From Ptiloglossa arizonensis (Eukaryota; Arthropoda; Insecta; Hymenoptera; Colletidae): a DNA stretch of 64,000 bases. Positions 37,441 through 49,949 of this stretch are shown piece after piece; positions within the stretch are counted from its first letter, which is position 1, and each line of letters opens with the position of its first letter. The stretch lies in NCBI RefSeq assembly GCF_051014685.1, contig NC_135048.1, positions 26,988,543 to 27,052,542 of the forward strand. Reading direction: 5' to 3'. Position numbers and translations under genes: made by a program. The notes under the pieces were generated by a model that did not search any database, was not told the origin of the DNA, and saw only the letters and a program-made list of their open reading frames with translations.

Positions 37441-38384
37441 GGTATCGTCGATGTGTTCCACTTTCATGATAAATTATTTTGTATTAAATAATCTGATCAT
37501 TCACGAGGTGCTCGAGAAGAATTCAATTGCATTAATTCCGAATAAAATGTTCTTTAATCGGTGAAGACGGAATCTCGAGTACTCTTAACGTTGAAAAACT
37601 GTTTCAAAACAAAATCTCGATCCTGTCAACGATGAATCTTTTACTAATTTTGAAAATAATACCATTCGATTCGAATACAATACCATTTTTACCCTTGATT
37701 CCTAATATTAGGAATCAACCTACTCTACTGTCCTTCGAAGAGCGAGACAAAGTTATTCGAGACGATCTTGCAATTTCGACACAAACTGACTAAAAAAAAA
37801 AACTATTTCATCGCTTAGAAAGTACTTCGAGAATTAAGCAAGAATTTGAGTCGATTTAATGGAAATTAGAACAGAATTGGTACGCAACGCGAGCTTCCGT
37901 CGCCCCGAAAACACGAGGCATCCACGGCCGCCATTTCTTGCGCGAATCTCGCTGGGGTCAGTCGAGATAACATGTCGTGTTTACAGCGGTGTAACGCCAT
38001 TACCATGTTAACGGAGCCCGCCTCGCAAGAGGCGCATAAATACGAGCGCTAATTACGGCGCCGACCACGTATTAATTTCATCCGCGCGCGGGAACCGAAC
38101 CCGTGTACGCCTGGTGAACCGCGACGCGTGTAAACGTGCCCGCTTCCGATTAACGAGATTTCATTTTCGATTCGTTAAAACTGAAAACGGAAGAAACAAG
38201 AGAAAAGAAGGAAAGAAAACTGGCGCTCACGCGCCACGATTTCTGCGTCGAGTCGCGAGTTCGTGTCAATTTTCGCGAAAAGATTACACTTCTGAGGAGT
38301 TGGACGCCATTTAAAAGGCGTATTTTTTCGAGACTCGTATTCCACGAGACGAGGAACCTTTGAATTTTAACGCTTGTTTGGAAA
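37441..38384. other. no gene recognised
   Basis: AT-rich left half and CpG-rich right half. No exon, RNA gene or repeat of note. Confidence 0.4.
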
Positions 38385-38790
38385 CGACACCTTAATCGTG
38401 AAACGTGAGATCCGTAACGTTTTTAAACTAAAATCATTGAAAATGTTTCGTGAGAAAACGAAATCTTATCTGGTGGGATAGATTGCGCCATTGAAATAAT
38501 AGAAATGACACCTTAATCGTGAAACGTGAGATCTGTAACGTTTTTAAACTAAAAACGTTGAAAATGTTTTGTGAGAAAAGAAGCTTTGTTTGATGGGATA
38601 GATTGCGCCATTGAAATAATCGAAATGACACCTTAATCGTGAAACGTGAGATCTGCAACGTTTTTAAACTAAAAGCGTTGAAAATGTTTTATGAGAAAAG
38701 AAGTTTTATCTGATGGGATGGATCGAGCCAGTGAAATAGTAGAACTTTAACAAAATTGTTCGATTTGAATTTCTCCAGACTTTAGGTATT
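38385..38790. repeat. tandem repeat O, 120-bp unit, 3.3 copies
   Basis: GACACCTTAATCGTGAAACG starts at 38385, 38505 and 38625, followed by GAGATCTGTAACGTTTTTAA, GAAAATGTTTTGTGAGAAAA and ATAGATTGCGCCATTGAAAT. Copies are nearly identical, then decay. Confidence 0.95.
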
Positions 38791-38840
38791 GAAAATGTTT
38801 TGTAAAAAATGAAGCTTTCTTGAACAGAATAGATCACATA

Positions 38841-38884
38841 TATTCTTTGTTTTGGAAAACGAAATGACTTTCCGGACAACCTAA
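38841..38884. mobile_element. MITE copy 6 (right-end remnant)
   Basis: TATTCTTTGTTTTGGAAAAC, then GAAATGACTTTCCGGACAACC and TAA, with TA following. Only the last 44 bp or so are recognisable. Confidence 0.85.
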
Positions 38885-40060
38885 TAATACAGCAGAACCT
38901 TGACTAAACGAATCTTACAATTATAATATCGTGCACTTAACAATGGTAGAAACCATACTCGAGTGATTTCAACGCGTAGGAAGCAATATGTCCAAACTTG
39001 TGTGTTAGAACTGTTCCGCAAAAAATGAGACCTTCTCGAATAGAATAAATGACATCGCTGAAGTACAGCAGAACCTTGACTAAGAAATCATAATATCGTG
39101 CGCGTAATATCGATACAAATTCTACACGAGTGATTTCGATGCGTGGAAAGCAACATCATCCGCATCGAGGTGTCAAACGTGCGAACCGCCATTTTCTTCT
39201 CCTGGTGCGCCGCCACAATAGAAATCGCGTGTTTAAAATATTGGAAAATTTTAATCGAAAGCAGAGATCGCGACACAGGATTAATGTCTACACGCTCGTG
39301 GTCTACGCGAGCCAATCGGATGGAGACCAAAGAAAATTCGAATGATGCATGAACCGGGAAGCGGTTTTCCACTTTTTCTTGTTAGATTCGACTTGTTCGG
39401 TTGTCCGAAGGATATCGATTCGATTGAAAGATGAACGACAAGCGAGAAATACGACTGGTAGGTATGCCTCGACGCCGTGACGTCTGGTAAATTTTATCGC
39501 GGGACGTCTTCCTTAAATAATGACAAATTAATTAAGAGTCGTATATACCCGCGGAAGACCGGTTCGGTTTGTATGTATCGTTGCCTCGCGAAGCGAGTCC
39601 TATAAATCCCCGTTTCTGCGGGCTAACGTTCTCGTTTAATGTGGGAAATATAACGCGACGAAATGAATTTCCATAATGGAGCCACGGTACCGCGCCGAAC
39701 CCCGTAAGAAGATCGCAATGTCGTTACGGTTTAACGGGCGGGTGAAATTAAAACTTTTAGGATCACGGAGCCGTAATTAACTCAGCGTTAAAATGTGTAT
39801 TCCTCCTATGATAAGCGATCCGCCGGTTGAATCGCTCGCGGTGGATTCCACCGTGGATGATTCACGATCATCTACGAGGACAGAGTCGAATTGACGAGGC
39901 ACACGTTCAACCCTACATTCGAAAGTTTTGTCGAGTTCGATGCTCGATAAAATACAATTTCTCTTCGATTACGATCGCTTCGACGCTCTCGTGGAATCCT
40001 AAAATCACGAATCCGTGATACTCTAACCCCCTTATGGCACGATACTTTAAAAATCATGGT
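38885..40060. other. no gene recognised
   Basis: A short repeat of CAGCAGAACCTTGACTAA-type sequence occurs at about 38890 and 39066. The rest is unique, CpG-rich after 39.4 kb. Confidence 0.4.
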
Positions 40061-40079
40061 TCAGATAGAACACTGGTAC

Positions 40080-40240
40080 TAAACTTGATGAACTTGGACG
40101 ATTCTCGTATAATACTGTTTTCGTAGAGACGTGACAAACTTGGACGACCCTCGTACAACACGATTTTCGTAGAGATTTGACAAACTTGGACGACCCTCGT
40201 ACAGCATGAACATTTCCATCGTCCAAGTTTCCCTCGACAC
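40080..40240. repeat. minisatellite P, about 56-bp unit, about 3 copies
   Basis: ACAAACTTGGACGACCCTCG, TACAACACGATTTTCGTAGA and GA(C/T)(G/T)TGAC are repeated from about 40090 to 40210, the first copy being more diverged. Confidence 0.88.
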
Positions 40241-41379
40241 GAACCGTGTTACAGGAGAGTCGAGTGTCTAAATACTCGCTGGAAATTCAATTAGCTTTCC
40301 CCGTACTACCACGAGTGTTCTCGTCGTTTAAGATTCACTCGACATGATTTCCATACAACACGTACGCACCGTGTTATAGGAGGGTCCGAGTGTGCAAATA
40401 CTCGTCGCGACGGGAATTGAAATTCCATCGCCTCTAGGCGTGGAATCCTCGGAAGGAATCGCGGAAAAGTTTACCCCCAAATCGTAATTATTAATGTTCG
40501 TTGCCAACGTAAATTCCACACACTGCGGAGTGTCTCTGTGAACTTTTCGTCCACCGAAACAGTGCACGGCTTCTAAATCGACGAGTTCCATTACTCGTAT
40601 CAAGATTGAGTCGTAAAGGCAGCCCGAAAGGTTAACTCGATAAGTAATTCCTCGAGGAATCCGATCCGCGGGAAATTAAACGGACGGAATTCTGTCCTGG
40701 CTGATTTTCTAAATCCCGCGATTAATATTCACGAGCTTGGATGGAAGGGTGGGGAGGCGAGAATCAGCCTCCGACTTGTTCACGTTCGTCGTTGTCCCGG
40801 TTTCGTGCGACGGTGTCGTCCATCGACTGGAAACGGCGTTTCCAGTTTCCATCGCGATTTGTAGGTCGCGTTAAAATGGAGGAACAGTGAGGAGAGAGAA
40901 GAAGAAAAAAAAACAAGGAAAAAAGAAGAAAAAAACACGAAGACGAACGCGACTGGTGTGCACGATTCGCTCGTCGATATTTTCATACCGACTGCTGTAA
41001 GAGAACAGAGGCTCCGTGGATCGTTACCACGGCCGTAACAAGTTTGCAGTCCTTGAAATAATCGTTCTTTTACCTGCGCACCGCGTTACCGCGTGTATGC
41101 AAACGTAATACATCGCTCTTTGGAAGACTGGCAGGATGGATTAGCAGCGGGCGCTATCTTAGAAACTGAACGCGAGAAGACGGCGAATTATTCCACTCGA
41201 CCGGTCGCCGAACGAATTCCCCATATTGGAAACGAATACGGGGAGCTATTAATGACGCGGCGATTCGTCAACGAGCGTAGAGTGTAGAGAAAAGGAACCG
41301 CGTTCAACAATAATATCGTCGAGACTTTGTTTTCGAGGATACGATAAATTGAAAGAGATGTTGCAACGTTACCGCCGCG
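40241..41379. other. no gene recognised
   Basis: Unique CpG-rich DNA with a purine-rich stretch at 40890-40945. GTGTTA(C/T)AGGAG(A/G)GTCGAGTGT occurs twice (near 40246 and 40371). No coding or RNA feature supported. Confidence 0.4.
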
Positions 41380-41394
41380 ATGCACACGGCGTTA

Positions 41395-42095
41395 ACGGTG
41401 TTAAGTTAACGGTGATTAATAATCGTCGAGGAACGAGTATAGAGTGTAGAGTATAAAGACACGCGTCGTGTCGAACAATACGCTTCGGGCTTTGTTTCTG
41501 AAGATATAGTAAATTGTGAGACACGATGTAAGAGGCTTTTACCGCGCTACACATTGCATTAACGGTGTTGAATTAACGATGATTAATAATCGTCGAGGAG
41601 CGAGTATAGAGTGTAGATTATACACGTGTCGGACAATATCGTTCGAGCGTTGTTTCTAAAGATACGATAAAGATAATAATCGATCGAAAGAAATGCTGTA
41701 ATGCTTCCACTGGGCTGCGTACTGCATTAACGGTGATTAATAATCGTCGAGGAGCGAGTATAGAGTGTAGAGTATAAAGACACGTGTCGTGTCGAACAAT
41801 ATGCTTCAAGTTTTGTTTCCGAAGATATAGTAAATTGTGAGACACGATGCAAGAAGCTTTTACCGCGCTACACATTGCATTAACGGTGTTGAATTAACGA
41901 TGATTAATAATCGTCGAGGAGCGAGTATAGAGTGTAGAGTATACACGTGTCGGACAATATCGTTCGAGCGTTGTTTCTAAAGATACGATAAAGATAATAA
42001 TCGATCGAAAGAAATGCTGTAATGCTTCCACTGTATTGCAAACTGCATTAACGGTGATTAATAATCGTCGAGGAGCGAGTATAGAGTGTAGAGGA
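41395..42095. repeat. satellite Q with dimeric higher-order structure
   Basis: GATTAATAATCGTCGAGGAG starts at 41414, 41581, 41734, 41901 and 42055. Spacings alternate 167, 153, 167, 154, so the true repeat is a dimer of about 321 bp made of a longer and a shorter monomer. The long type carries TTTACCGCGCTACACATTGC and the short type AATGCTTCCACTG. Confidence 0.93.
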
Positions 42096-43609
42096 AAGAA
42101 ACGCATCGAACGATATCAGATTTATGCCAAATCGAGAAGCAAACCTGATGAAAGAGAACTCTCCAAAGATGAAATTCACTTTTACCCTAATAACAATGTC
42201 TTGATCTCGCGAAAGCGAATCGAGTTCATTAAAAATTTTCTAATTCTCTGAAATCGTACTCGGTAACGTTCCATTCTGTTCCAAGTACACCTAAAAGAAA
42301 AGATTCATTCTCCGTAAACTTCGAGCCCAAGAAGGTTAAGAATATTCACCCGAGATTTACCGCGAGCTCAAAAAGATCATGAATCATTGGCACAGGGGTA
42401 CAAGAAGTATTCGATCCCTCGAACGACAAAAGTTCAACTTGTGTCTCGAATATCTCCCATTCGACCTTTCAGCAGCGTCTACGCGAATAACGTCGCCCAG
42501 CTCTCGCAATAAAATGTACCAGTCCCGGTATACGGTTATCCTCGAGAGTGTCCAACCCATCACGTACCAAGGAACAGACTGCGGAACCAAATTCAAAAGA
42601 AACACGAAAAATCGAACCTCGAACGTGATTATTGCTCACCGGCGGGCAGAGTCCAGGGGTCGTGCATTCGTTTAAAAGTAACGCGCGGGAACACGTGAGA
42701 CACTGCCCGGTGAGACACTGGCCTCGTCAACATCATCGATAACATCGCGTGTACACCAATATCGAGGCATCCGCGCGAATAAAAATCGTTCCGAAATCGA
42801 AATGTACATTTGTAACGTGACTCGGTGATTTCGTAGACGTTCGAGCCTCCCGTACCAATCTTCTTCTCGTTTCTTTTTTTTTTCGACTTTCCCAGACCGT
42901 CACGCATCATTAATATCCTAATTGTCCGTCAAACTTTTTCACCCTGGCGGGGCCCGTCCTCCGCGGGCAACGACGTTCGCAATAATAATGATTGAAAGGT
43001 GAAACACTCGCGTCAAAAGTATCGCCCGTGTATCGTTCCACCTTTCTTTTTCTCCAATCGCCACCCCCCTCCCGCGATTCCCCTCCCCCACCCCCACCCC
43101 CACCGTGACACCCGACATCCCTACCCGAACTCCCACCAATGTTCCCGTGCTTCTCTCTTTTCGATCCACTCTTTTTTTCTATCGCAAACATCACGATCGC
43201 TGCCAACCCGTGGCAGCCAATGAGTGACGAGCGGCTGCAGCTTTAATGAACCGGTTGTGAGCGGCACGTCACACGGATATCATGGCACCGACTGCAGACA
43301 GTTGAAATTGTTGTGCCCCGTACGTCGTGACAAATTAATCGTCCGTGCCGCGCGAAACGAAGGTGGATCGAGAGAGACGCCCCGAATTGGTTTTTCGTTG
43401 TGGCTAGCCAGCGGCTAGTTGGCTCGTTAAACCCAGCGGGGGGATATCACGGCTGATGAATTCGACTTCGGTTCCCTAAATCCTGATCCCGTTCGATCGA
43501 CGACGATCAAGGTATCGTGATTTTTATCGCGGATCGTCGCCACAGCCACCGACCGGGGGAACTCGGAACGAGAGAAACGGTCCCCTAAATTCTGGACACG
43601 TTCCATCGT
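42096..43609. other. no gene recognised
   Basis: Unique DNA with a C-rich run (CCCCCACCCCCA, 43085-43105). No exon or RNA gene was identified. Confidence 0.4.
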
Positions 43610-44580
43610 CGACCACTTGGTGTCTTATCGTTTTATCGCATATCATTTGGGTAGAGGATCCAAGAAACAGGGGGCTAGAAACGAAGGAACAGTAGTATGG
43701 ATCCTGAGCTAAACGATACAATGTTCTATGATTTTGTAAGCATTGTTTGGGGAATGACCAAAGGTTTAGGATCGAGGACACTAATCATTTGGTGTCTTAT
43801 CGTTTTATGGCGAATTATTTGGCTAGAGGATTACAGGAACAGAGAGCTAGGAACGAAGGAACAGTAGTCTGGATCCTGAGCTAAACGATACAATGTTCTA
43901 TGATTTTGTAAGCATTGTTTGGGGAATGACCAAAGGTTTAGGATCGAGGACACTAATCATTTGGTGTCTTATCGTTTTATGGCGAATTATTTGGCTAGAG
44001 GATTACAGGAACAGAGAGCTAGGAACGAAGGAACAGTAGTCTGGATCCTGAGCTAAACGATACAATGTTCTATGATTTTGTAAGCATTGTTTGGGGAATG
44101 ACCAAAGGTTTAGGATCGAGGACACCAGTCATTTGGTGGCTTATCGTTTTATGGCGAATTATTTGGGTAGAGGATCAAAGAAACAGAGAACTAGGAACGA
44201 AGGAATAGGATCCTGGATTCTGAGCTCTATAATTCTATAACCACTGCGTAAAGAATAGCCAAGATCTAGGAACGAGGACACTAACCACCGAATATCTTAC
44301 GATTTTATTGCGAATCACTATGTAGAGTAATCGTAGGAATAGAAACCTAGAAACGAAACACGGTACTCTGAATCCTGATCTCAACGACTCGTTGTCCTAC
44401 AATTTTACAGCGAATCGCAACTAAAGAGCTAGAAACGAAGAAACAGTTCCCTGAATTCTGACCCCAGTGATCTAGTATCTCGTGACTTTATTGCGTATCA
44501 CTACATAAATCACTACTAGAAACGAATAAACGGTTCCCCGAATCCTGATCCCAATGTCTTGACTTGTAAAGCGAATCACA
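43610..44580. repeat. satellite R, 172-bp unit, four good copies then decay
   Basis: TTTGGTGTCTTATCGTTTTA starts near 43617, 43789, 43961 and 44133, exactly 172 bp apart. Copies 2 and 3 (43789-44132) differ only in their last few bases. From about 44220 to 44580 the repeat is diverged, with CCTGATCCCAA and CTAGAAACGAA words still visible. Confidence 0.96.
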
Positions 44581-44699
44581 GCAACCTAGAAGCCTAGGAA
44601 CGAGTAATCCACGAAGTTCGAAACATCGACACCGAGTCTAAGGCAGAGTGTCCTGGACAACGAGTTCCACCGGTAAAAAATGATCTCTCGTTTCGATTT

Positions 44700-45640
44700 A
44701 TAAACCGTAAATAATAACGTCGTTGCTAGAGATCGACAAGCACAACTTCGATCGACCCTCGTTTCCTCCAAACTCTCACTAAGTACACTCCTCGATCCTT
44801 CGTCGAGGCCTCGGGGATTCTTACACCCTGACTTCGACCAGGTTTGTACCCTCTGAAAGACAGATCGACGCACAACTTCGAAGACACTCTTCCCGAACCA
44901 ATGCTCTCGTATGACTCAAGGATGAACGCGATCAACCGACCAGGGACCTCTAACATCGCCCAAGGATATTCCTCGATTCCTTCTTCCCACCAGGACGACT
45001 ATTCTCTCCCCGGAGAGTCTCGATCCTCGTTTCCCTCGAACTCTCACCAAACACACTTTCGTGCACCCCATCAGGGAGCCTCGATCACCCCCCAGAAGCA
45101 TCGATCTCGACAAGAACAGTCTCGTCGAAAGACAGATCTTCGACGCACAACTTGGGAAACACTCCGATGGACCAAGAACGAACAACCCACCAGGTACCTG
45201 TAGCCTCAGCCAGTGATTCCTCCGCGATTTTCCCCGTTACCCAACCTACCAGGACAACCAAGGTTCTCCACCCGGAGGGTCTCGATCCTCAGATCGACGG
45301 ATCAACTGTCTGTCCTCGTTACTCCCGAACTCTCACTGAATACACTCCTCCACCCGATCGAGGCTCCAGGCCTCGACACCAACCCCCTGGTTGTTAGCCT
45401 CCGGAAGACGGATCCTCGACGCACAGCTTCGAAAACACTCGGTCCACCGAACCCAATGCTACCCGGTGACCCCAGGACGGACACTAACGACCCATCGGGT
45501 ACCCGGAGCTTCGCCCGGGGATTCCTCGCGATTCCTCCGCGCGGACTGCGCGAGTTTTCCCACCTACCATCGGCCAGGACGACAAGTTCTCCCCCTGGAG
45601 AGTCTCAGTCGTGCGTCCTCCCGCGTCGATCGGCGATCCC
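44700..45640. repeat. degenerate repeat S, about 240-bp pattern
   Basis: CTCGATCCTCGTTTCC, CGAACTCTCACTAA(G/A)(T/A)ACACTC, CGACGCACAACTTCGAA and GGTACC(T/C)(G/G)TAG-like blocks recur loosely 3-4 times in C-rich DNA. Long open frames here (up to 233 codons) follow from low stop density and are not supported as genes. Confidence 0.7.
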
Positions 45641-46646
45641 CCGCGTCATCGAGCCCGCTACCAGGTGCCCTCTCAGTGGTCGCCGACGCGAGTACATCGG
45701 GGCCCGTGCGCGCACCATCCTCGACGCCGCGTAACCACGTTTTCGTCCCCCATCTGTCGTCGAACGTGAATTCCACGCGGCGATCCCAACACCCGCGTCA
45801 CTCGGTGATTTCCCTCGTTGTTCACGGTGCAGATGGCCAACCCGGTCCTCGGTCACGGGACGTCACGAGCACTGGTCCGTATTTCTTTTCCCTGTTGCGT
45901 ACCCGCGGATCACCGCCCTTCTTCGTTCGTAGGGGGGCTAGTGAACTCGTTCCAACGTTTCGAGGAAGTCACGCACGCGCGCGATCACCGCGAGACGCGC
46001 TCGAGCGGCGTCCACGGAATCCGCTCGATCCCGGCGCGGCGGCTTGGATCGCGCGGCGAAACACCGAGCGGGTCCCCCGGCGACGAAAATGAGAAAAAAA
46101 TGAACGAGGCACGGTGGACGAGGGAACAAAAAAAATTACTGGGGGGAAAAAAAGGGAACGGAGAGAGCGAGTGAGAGAGTGAGAGAGTGAGAGAGAGAGA
46201 ATGGGGGAAAAAAAAAGAAAAAAGAAGGAAATATAAAGAAAACGAGGAGAAGAGGAACCACACGCGAGTCGGTGTATAAAAGAAGAATGGGAGAAGGGGG
46301 TGAAGAAGGAAGCGAACCGAGGGGAAGCGTGGGACAAAACGGGACGACGAAGAAGAGGACGAGAGACGTGGCTGGACCACCGGCCGGCTCGGGGCGTGCG
46401 CTCGTGTAGCACGTGGCCGCGAGACTGAGTATCCCCTACCTCTGGCCACCTTCGTCAGTCCGTTTGTCCGCCTCGTCCTTATCTCGCACGCGAGACCGAG
46501 AAGGACTACCGCGGCCTTCTCTCGTTCTCGCTCCTCTCCCCCACCCGCCCACCCCGTTACCCCCACCACTCAATCGCTCGGTCCGCTTCTTCCCAGCTTC
46601 CTCGGGGCCCGCTTCTTCTGCCGGGGGACCTCTTCCCTCGCGTTTG

Positions 46647-46679
<33 letters not shown>

Positions 46680-46830
46680 TCTCCTCCTCTGCTTCTGCCT
46701 TGCCGCTTCTTCTGCTTCGTCGTCGGTTCTCGCGCAGTACGTTCCGTCCCTGTTCTCTCTCTCGTACCGCTTCGACTCCGTTTCCACCGATCTTGTCGAT
46801 CTCGCTCGCGGCATCCATCTCCCAGAGTCC
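45641..46830. other. strongly CpG-, purine- and pyrimidine-biased DNA, no gene recognised
   Basis: A GA-rich purine block (46080-46370) is followed by a TC- and CT-rich pyrimidine block (46480-46900). All open frames are low-complexity Arg/Glu or Ser/Leu. Such DNA can mark a promoter, but no exon or start site can be assigned. Confidence 0.4.
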
Positions 46831-46833
46831 CTC

Positions 46834-46855
46834 GTCTCTCTCTCTCTTTTTCTCT

Positions 46856-46905
<50 letters not shown>
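46834..46905. repeat. (TC)n microsatellite
   Basis: About 70 bp of CTCTCT with a few TTTCTC interruptions. In insects (GA)n/(CT)n is also the binding sequence of GAGA factor. Confidence 0.95.
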
Positions 46906-46909
<4 letters not shown>

Positions 46910-47187
46910 TCTGCCGTGTGCGCGTACGGCGGCGCTGCTCTCGCGCGGCGATTCCGTGGATACGAGCGGTTCACTCTGTGTGCGTTGCGCTCGAGACCCG
47001 CGATTCTCGGCTGCGGGTGGAACGAAATTTCGAAAGGGGGACGAGAATTCGAAACTGAGGGTATCATCTCGGGGGAGGGGGATTTTATCGACGAAAGATC
47101 TTCGATTTTGGATGATCTTTGTTGCCGTAATTTTTTTAATTTTAGAGTTAAGTAATTCTGGATGCAACGTGCCTTTCGACGTCTTCT

Positions 47188-47349
47188 CAGTGTCTTGAAA
47201 ATTATTCTATTTTGAAATTTTCGAGTGTCTTCAAAATTATTCTATTTTGAAATTTTTGAGTGTCTTCAAAATTATTCTATTTTGAAATTTTCGAGTATTT
47301 TGAAAATTATACTATTTTGATGTTCTCGAGTGTCTTGAAAATTATTCTA
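47188..47349. repeat. 35-bp minisatellite J, copy block 2 (reverse orientation)
   Basis: TTTTGAAATTTTCGAGTGTC plus TTCAAAATTATTCTA repeats every 35 bp. It is the reverse complement of the 29.4-kb block. One more unit lies beyond the MITE at 47482-47520. Confidence 0.94.
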
Positions 47350-47481
47350 TTGGGTTGTTTGGAAAGTCGTTTCGTTTTCCGAAATGGAGAATATACAATT
47401 TAATCAAATGTTTATACACTGTAAAAAAATCGTGTTTCATTTTCACCAAGAAAAAACGAAATGACTTTCCGAAAAAACGAA
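47350..47481. mobile_element. MITE copy 7 (full length, inserted inside minisatellite J)
   Basis: TTGGGTTGTTTGGAAAGTC to GACTTTCCGAAAAAACGAA, with TA on each side (47348-47349 and 47482-47483). Relative to the others it is in reverse orientation (CCGAAATGGAGAATATACA in the interior). Confidence 0.92.
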
Positions 47482-47520
47482 TATTCTGAAGTTCTCGAGT
47501 GTCTTGAAAATGATTCGTAT

Positions 47521-48890
47521 CGAGAAATAAAATATGTAAATTATCTAACAATGAGAATAAGGATTGCAATTGAAGGGTGGTACCTTGGGAAAAGGAGTGC
47601 GATTTTCCCGAGATTTTTTAACGAACGAACATCTTGAATGCTCGATGTTCTTTGATTCGTTACCAATTGGAACAAATAATGGAGAACGAATAAGTATAAT
47701 AGCAATTTGAAAATTAAGGTGAAATGAATGTATTATAGTTGCAACGAGCCTTCTAACACTAAAACTACCGGTAGATTCCAGTATCTTAAAGTGTTCCACA
47801 TGTGTATCTCAGGAAAATCGATGATCGAAAATATAGCAAAAATATCTAGAATAGAAAAGTCATAACGTCTTTTGAAAATATGATGTAGAATTTCAAATAA
47901 ATTTTTTTGTAAAATCAGCCGAAGCCAGTCATTTTGGTTGATAAATCTAGTGTTAAATTATATCAATTGTCTTGAAAACTATCGATATACAGCACGATCT
48001 GTATCGAGAAATAAAATGTGTATATTATGTAACGAAAGAAAGCGTTCGGTCGATGTGTGAAATAAAACTAAAAATTACCACCGGAACGAGAAAATGTAAC
48101 ACGAAGGTGTACAAGAACGAACCACAAGCTCTATTAGTAACTCATAATTAGAAGATTGATCGAACGTACGTTTCCTTCGGATAATTTTAAACGATAAAAG
48201 ACTTCGGTGATATAAGACGCCGCGTTTTATTTTCGCATCTCAAATAACCTCGCGCGCCGATCGCTCGAAAAACCATCCATTACGGAATACGCGACGTTCG
48301 TGATAATTTTATTTAACGCACTGTGCGTTCCTAACTACGTACAAACAAAATGTCTCCACTTTTTGCCAAACCGTTTTAACACGTCGAGTCTGACGGTGCA
48401 ACTTGCCGCGCGTTGAAATCACCCGAGCTCTATTACGCTCTCACGATTTTATTACTTCGTAACCGCTTGTAACCACTGGTAAGCGTCGAAATTTCGAGAT
48501 TCCCCGTCTTACAAATTGACAGTGACAACATTTTTTCCAAACCCTCCGGGCTGACTAATGGGTTTTTTCAGCTGGCACCGAGCTCACGGCGCTAACTTCC
48601 AATTCCTCGGAATTCTAATTGCTTATTTTCGCCCTCGAACGATACTGGAATAGCGACTCGAGAATTATTCGAAACGAATTCGAGTGTTTCTGTTCTCGAA
48701 GTTCCATTAAAAGACGAACGAATAGTAAAATTGCTCGTTTGCTCGCGATGGCGATTCGGGGCTTCCAAAACTCTAAACACAGACTACCCTTGGTAATTGA
48801 ACCTCTTCTTTCAAGATTCTTTCGCTTTTTCTTTTACTTACCTTACTTTTCCGTATTTAATTTACAAGAAGCAATCGATGTAAGTTGGAA
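47521..48890. other. no gene recognised
   Basis: Mostly AT-rich unique sequence. A stretch of GTATCTTAAAGTGTTCC... TAGAATTTCAAA near 47765-47950 resembles the sequence at 30340-30800 (shared words CCGACAGATTTTGGTA/CCGGTAGATTCCAGTA, GGTTGGTAAATCTAGTGTT/GGTTGATAAATCTAGTGTT), so it is an old dispersed repeat. Confidence 0.5.
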
Positions 48891-49340
48891 ACGCGAATAA
48901 ATAATATTTTTATCGTTACCAATATGTCTAATGTATTTAATACACCCAATATGTCTAATAAATTCCAAACGTTGACTAATTAAATTCTTCTTCAAGATTA
49001 ACCTCCGCTTTATCCCTTACTTACCTTACTCTGCCGTATTTAATTTATAAAAAGGAATCTATCTCAATTGGAAACGCGAATAAATAATATTTTTCTCGTT
49101 ACCGATACGTCTGCAATAAATTCCAAACGCCGACCAATCGAATACTTTTTCAAGATTAACCCTCAAGATAACTTTATCCCTTACTTATTCCACTTTCCCG
49201 AATTTAATTCACAAAGAGCAATCTATCTCGATTGGAAACGCGAATAAATAATATTTTCCTCGTTACCGATACATCTACAATAAATTCCAAACGCCGACCA
49301 ATCGAATTCCTCATTTTCAAAATTAACCTTCGCTTTATCC
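48890..49340. repeat. satellite T, 163-184 bp units, about 3 copies
   Basis: GGAAACGCGAATAAATAATA recurs near 48888, 49071 and 49235, with TTCAAGATTAACC, CCGTATTTAATTTA(C/T)AA and AATAAATTCCAAACGCCGAC in each unit. Confidence 0.9.
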
Positions 49341-49949
49341 GGTCGCTCCTTCTCGCGCAATCCGATCTTCGCGGACACTAATTTATACCGAATACCGATT
49401 CCTCCGTTTAAAGAAGAAAAAAAAAAAGAAAATAAAAGGGAAAAGAAAAACAAACAACCATTCGATTTATCCACAGACCACGGAACCACGGAATGACAAA
49501 TTTCACCGATAAAATGCTTCGTCGCGTACACGCGTCATTTACACCGAATTGATTGCGCGGCTCCACCGAGTTGCGGAGTGCGCGAAATCGCACGAGCCGT
49601 GACCGGCAATGAAAATTATAAACTTTCCACCGGCGGCGGCGAAAACATTTCCTAACCTTTGTAACGAGGCGACGGTTCATAAACTTCCCCGAGGGAGTGC
49701 ATTTTCCCGTACGGTAAATATCGAGATAACCATCTATATTTAATGAGAGGTCGTTCGACGCGATTTCCCCGTCGCAGAAGCCACGCGCGGAAAAACTGCT
49801 CGTTAGAAAATTCCGTCGCGACGCGACGACGCCTAGCGGCGGTTCCCCGCAACTGTAACAAAGGTACAGTCCGAAGTTGAAGAAACGACTCCTGGATTGA
49901 TCCTGATGCTCCTCTCGGCTCTTTAAAGACACATTCTCTTCGTAATACA

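Noticed and set aside
29035..42095. Possible CRISPR-like regular repeats
   Set aside because: The units are head-to-tail tandem repeats without variable spacers, in an animal genome with no cas genes.
45213..47198. Several overlapping open frames of 150-260 codons on both strands
   Set aside because: They arise from C-rich repeats and from GA/TC tracts, giving low-complexity Ser/Arg/Leu/Glu products without any family signature.
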